Source of the DNA: Aquila chrysaetos chrysaetos
Lineage: Eukaryota; Chordata; Aves; Accipitriformes; Accipitridae
DNA length: 64,000 bases
Assembly: GCF_900496995.4 (NCBI RefSeq)
Contig: NC_044009.1
Span: 9,084,001 to 9,148,000 of the forward strand
Reading direction: 5' to 3'
The notes under the pieces: generated by a model
The model's input: the letters and a program-made list of their open reading frames with translations, nothing else
Databases searched by the model: none
What the model was told of the DNA's origin: nothing
Translations under genes and position numbers: made by a program
In this document: positions 60,901 through 64,000 of the stretch, one piece after another
Layout: the number at the start of each line of letters is the position of its first letter
How positions within the stretch are numbered: position 1 is the first letter of the stretch

Positions 60901-61891
60901 CTTTGCAATAGGTCATTGCACTGTCACGCTGCCCTAATATATGAGCATTTACACCTGCTAGGAAAAGCAAGTCCACCATCCCCCTGGTGAGGCCCCAAGC
61001 AGTTGCATTCAGTCTTTTTATCGTAGAAATAAAAATGACAATGACAGCAGAAAATGGCCGCTCTCTCTGGAGCTGGGCTAAGCTCTCCACTTCAAAGGTA
61101 CTTTTATAGCATCCCTGGAGTCTCTAATAAAGGACGCCTGCTCTGAAAGGCTGGCATCTCTCCTGGAGAGCTGGGGAGCCTGTGTCTTTAGGGGCAATAT
61201 TTACAGCGTTAAAGGGCTCCGGGGAAATGGGAGCAAGAGTTACAGCTTATTTCTTTTCCTTTTATTTCCATAACTGTGCAGGCATGTTTGCTTCTGGTTG
61301 CTGTTTTGGGTCACTGGAGTTGATTTTGGAGCTCTGGGCCTGATTGCCAGGCGTGCTGAGAGCCCACGACACTCAGAGTTTGCATGCCTCCTCTCCAAAG
61401 CTTTCTCTAGGAGATGCAACTCCATTGTGACTTGAGGATGGAGATTCCTGAAAGTCCCACTTAAAATGCTCTCTGCTTTCTGTGCAAGTGATCATCTCTC
61501 TTTGTTCTGCAGTGAAATCTAGTATCCCTTGCCCTAGCCTTGGGCTTCCAAAGTAACAGTGTTTAAACCATGTTTTATTAGGTCTCAGACTTACTGGCGT
61601 TTGGCTGTTAGGGGGAGAAATGAAGAGATGTCTGGTACTGGAACCAGCTCCAGTTTTTGGGACTTGCTGTAAAGATAAGGGTTGGCAGGCAGGGCTTGCT
61701 GCCCTCCTTCCCGGGGCTGGTGTCCGCAGACTGGAGCTTGAGTGTGTGTCTGTGTCGTTATTTTTTGTTTTGTTTATTTTTTTGTCCCCTGAGCAAAAAA
61801 AACCCCCAGGATTCTGCTTTTTTTGTCAGTTTGTATAGGGCAGTTGAGTCTGTTATTAAAACCTTCCCTGCATTTGCCTGTTCCATTGTAG
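54933..61891 (+). other. ZBTB40: ZBTB40 intron 3
   Basis: This intron of about 7 kb has a good donor (GTAGGT) and acceptor (tgttccattgtag). Comparison with the known protein leaves no room for a missing exon, since residue 287 continues directly into the next exon. It holds a G10 run near 55365, T-rich tracts near 57235 and 57270, and A-rich DNA near 60510. No gene, RNA gene or clear repeat was recognised. The block at 60900-61070 is dense in AT-rich motifs and could be conserved. Confidence 0.6.
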
Positions 61892-62072
61892 GCTCTGGTT
61901 GCCTGTCTGACAGAGGCAGGGGAACAGTCGGTGTTCAAGAAGCTGCTGAGCAAAGTGAAGGATGCTCAGACCCTCGTATCTTTACTGAAGCTGTTTCAAG
62001 ATGCAAATCCCAACCTCAGAGCAGCTTTGCTGGAGAGGGAACAGGGTAGCGGAGAAGCCCTGCAGCAGACAG
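61892..62072 (+). CDS. ZBTB40: ZBTB40 coding exon: second half of helical module 1
   Basis: This encodes residues 288 to 347 plus one base. The acceptor is ttccattgtag|GCT (phase 0), and the exon ends in phase 1 at ACAG|GTAGAG. Its product, with FKKLLSKVKDAQTLVSLLKL and NPNLRAALLERE, aligns with the ZBTB40 segment that in mammals reads FQRILGKV..., VVSLLRLYQ and NPAVKTALLDR. It is predicted to be all-helical with regularly spaced Leu and Val. The frame joins the flanking exons exactly, which supports the splice choice. Confidence 0.92.
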
Positions 62073-62604
62073 GTAGAGAATTGGGTGCAGCCTCTGGCAA
62101 AGTGAGCGGGCAACCTTACAGGCAAAGCAGGTCTCCAGAAACCCTGTATCCTTACTCGGATGCAGGAGGCTTATCCCGTGCTGGCCAACATCCTGGAGTG
62201 TTTCTGTCCCATGGCAGTGGGGTGTAGGCAGCGCAGGGCTCTTCCCATTGCTGCCTGGAGGGCTGGATCGATGGCTGCGCAGCCAGCATGGGTCAGAGCA
62301 CAGCTGAGCCTCAGGATTGAAAGCTCCTTTCTTACTTGAGTCTGACACAAAGCAGTGGCCTTGCAAACCTGGTGTTAACCTCCAGCTTGCTTTATGGCTT
62401 TGTGCTCTGTTAGATAAATGAGACGTTTTCCTTTCATAGAGTTTAAAGAGAATAGTAAAGTGGTTTTCCTCTGCTGCGTGTGCTTGGGATGAGCTTTGCT
62501 ATTCACTTAGATCTTTCACAGAGTCTCACTCTCTTCAGGAGCCTGTCAGTTCCTTCAGACTGACTTGTTTCTTCTCTTGTGTTTCTGAATCCTTTTCCCC
62601 CTAG
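62073..62604 (+). other. ZBTB40: ZBTB40 intron 4
   Basis: This short intron of 532 bases runs from GTAGAG to a pyrimidine-rich acceptor (ccttttccccctag). Nothing else is seen in it. Confidence 0.85.
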
Positions 62605-62747
62605 AGACCACAGACGAGGCAGAGACGCTGACCGCTCGCTTGCTGGGACACAGGGAGGAGCTGATCCAGAGCGTGACACAGCTGAGCCCCATTGTAGAGT
62701 TCTTGGAGGCAGCAGAAGAGGGATTCCTGACCGCCTCAGAGAAGCGG
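62605..62747 (+). CDS. ZBTB40: ZBTB40 coding exon: first half of helical module 2
   Basis: This encodes residues 348-395. It enters in phase 1, completing a GAG codon, and ends in phase 0 at GCGG|GTAAAA. LLGHREELIQSVTQLSPI, then FLEAAEEGFLTASEKR, aligns with LLEHKEDLIQCVTQLRPI and the following ..EEFLTGTEKR of mammalian ZBTB40. It also resembles the 54799-54932 exon product, sharing position, length, phase pair and the QKE/EKR end, as expected for a duplicated module. The next exon should open with the VILNCCEG-type segment, which I did not find before the window ends. Confidence 0.93.
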
Positions 62748-64000
62748 GTAAAAAAAATCTGAAATAAGGAAAACTGTGGGGGTGTGTGTGTCTGCAAGGC
62801 AACATCTTACTGCATGGTTTGCCAAGTGATGCGCTAGCCTCACCTGGCAATTTCACCTCCCTTTTGCACAGCACGGACTGCACATATGTGTTGTCTCAGG
62901 TCCTTCTGTGCTGAACTGTGGGAATAGTGAAAGCTGAGCTGTGAAGGCCACCCCAAGACCAGGATGAACACTGCCTGGTACAGCGTCAGACTGCCCCTGC
63001 AAGCAGAGCCTCGGGCAGAGGAGGTGCCTGGTACTCCTCGTAGGCCCTGAAAATGCCTTTTGTAAGCCCGGAGAAGGCTCTGTAGTGGAGTTTGGTTTCA
63101 GCAGAACCACTGATACCTCTGTGCTGCCTGCTTGCTAGTTACGTCCTTCTGTGCGTGGTCATCAGCTTACCTTTCAGCTGACTCCCTCAGCTTTAACTCT
63201 TATCACACAGTTGCTGCAAGAGTAGCACATCCACTGACTGATTTTTTTTTTTTTTTTTTTGTTTTTTTGTTTAATGTGTTGAATGCAGCAGTTGGTGGGG
63301 AAGACTGTTGCTTTCCCGTAAGCAATTGTGTTATGTATGCTGATTTGCAGACACCATAAAGGACAAAATATTGTGTATAACCTGCTTTCCTTTGTGTTTT
63401 GGGTCGATCTGGCTATACCCCGCCTGTGCAGCTGAAACTTGCAGGGTGCCCTAGCATGCTGCGTTCAGTACACAGCTTGCACACCTTCTGTCCTAGTTTG
63501 TCACATCAGTTAGTTCCCCTGATGCAGGATTATAGCGAGTGGAAAGCACTGTTGTGCTCAGTGGCATGAATGATGTCTGCTTTCTGTCTGAGTGAGCCTG
63601 ACCAGAGCCATGACAGGTGGGCTGAGAACCTCTGCCTGTCTCTTAAGTCCCTCAATTATTGTCTTGCTCACTTGCATGCAATCCCTGACCAAGTGTCCAA
63701 CCTGGAGCATCCCTGAGTATGGGCGCAGCTCGGTGCAAGGAGGGCCTAAGAAGGTGCTGCCAACAGAGGCATCTGCCTTGTCCTCATGGGCTAGGGTGTG
63801 ACTGGTGGCTGATGAATTTTCCCCTCTGAAAGCAGCATGGCTGAGCCTGGAATGGCGATGTGAGAGGAGAGAGCAAGGTGTGAATGCAGCAAAGGACTTG
63901 GCATCTGCTGGGGATATTTTGGCTGTCGGCAGACACCTGCATGGGGGTGCCTGGAGCTGAACTCCTAGCTGTGGAAGCTGCATCAGCAGTGGGGAGATTA
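62748..64000 (+). other. ZBTB40: ZBTB40 intron 5, incomplete at the window edge
   Basis: The sequence after the GTAAAA donor contains no open frame matching the next ZBTB40 segment, so the window ends inside this intron. A run of 20 or so T, broken once by G, lies at 63242-63268. No other feature is recognised. Confidence 0.7.

Noticed and set aside
1..64000. CRISPR arrays, tRNA or rRNA genes, bacterial operons, intact viral genes
   Set aside because: None was seen. The spliced ZBTB40 exons, CpG island and CR1 elements show vertebrate nuclear DNA.

Overview
The window looks like avian nuclear DNA. It contains one protein-coding gene that I recognise: the 5' part of ZBTB40, a BTB and C2H2 zinc-finger transcription factor, on the + strand. 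The bird assignment is an inference. It rests on compact introns, low repeat density, and recognisable interspersed repeats that are almost all old, 5'-truncated CR1 LINEs. I saw no Alu, L1, MIR or other mammal-type repeats.

Region by region: bases 1 to about 45.2 kb are intergenic, and no open reading frame there resembles a known protein. This stretch holds decayed CR1 copies (about 11.3-12.1, 28.85-29.26 and 32.35-32.9 kb, plus a short tail near 22.1 kb), a possible LTR edge near 33.2 kb, two small isolated CpG clusters (2.14-2.34 and 12.95-13.26 kb), and several compact palindrome or motif clusters that look like regulatory DNA (14.4, 23.05, 36.9 and 44.04 kb). In mammals the gene upstream of ZBTB40 is WNT4, transcribed away from it across a large non-coding interval. 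If that order is kept, this region is the WNT4-ZBTB40 interval. WNT4 itself is not in the window.

A strong CpG island at about 45.27-46.31 kb is the probable ZBTB40 promoter. It has NRF1-like, CACGTG and YY1 (AAGATGGCGGC) motifs, and a probable non-coding exon 1 ending at the donor after 45856. Intron 1 (about 7.5 kb) contains a striking 48-bp inverted repeat at 48.23-48.42 kb. Four coding exons follow: 53444-54170, 54799-54932, 61892-62072 and 62605-62747. Their phases join without a break to give 395 residues: the BTB domain, an acidic linker, and the first one and a half copies of a repeated helical module. The zinc fingers lie beyond the right edge.

I see no sign of an unknown multi-gene system. 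The most interesting items are the intron-1 hairpin, the exon-pair duplication in ZBTB40, the 5'-UTR start codon in the YY1 box with two splice-dependent outcomes, a possible intronic polyadenylation isoform, and the palindromic motif clusters upstream.
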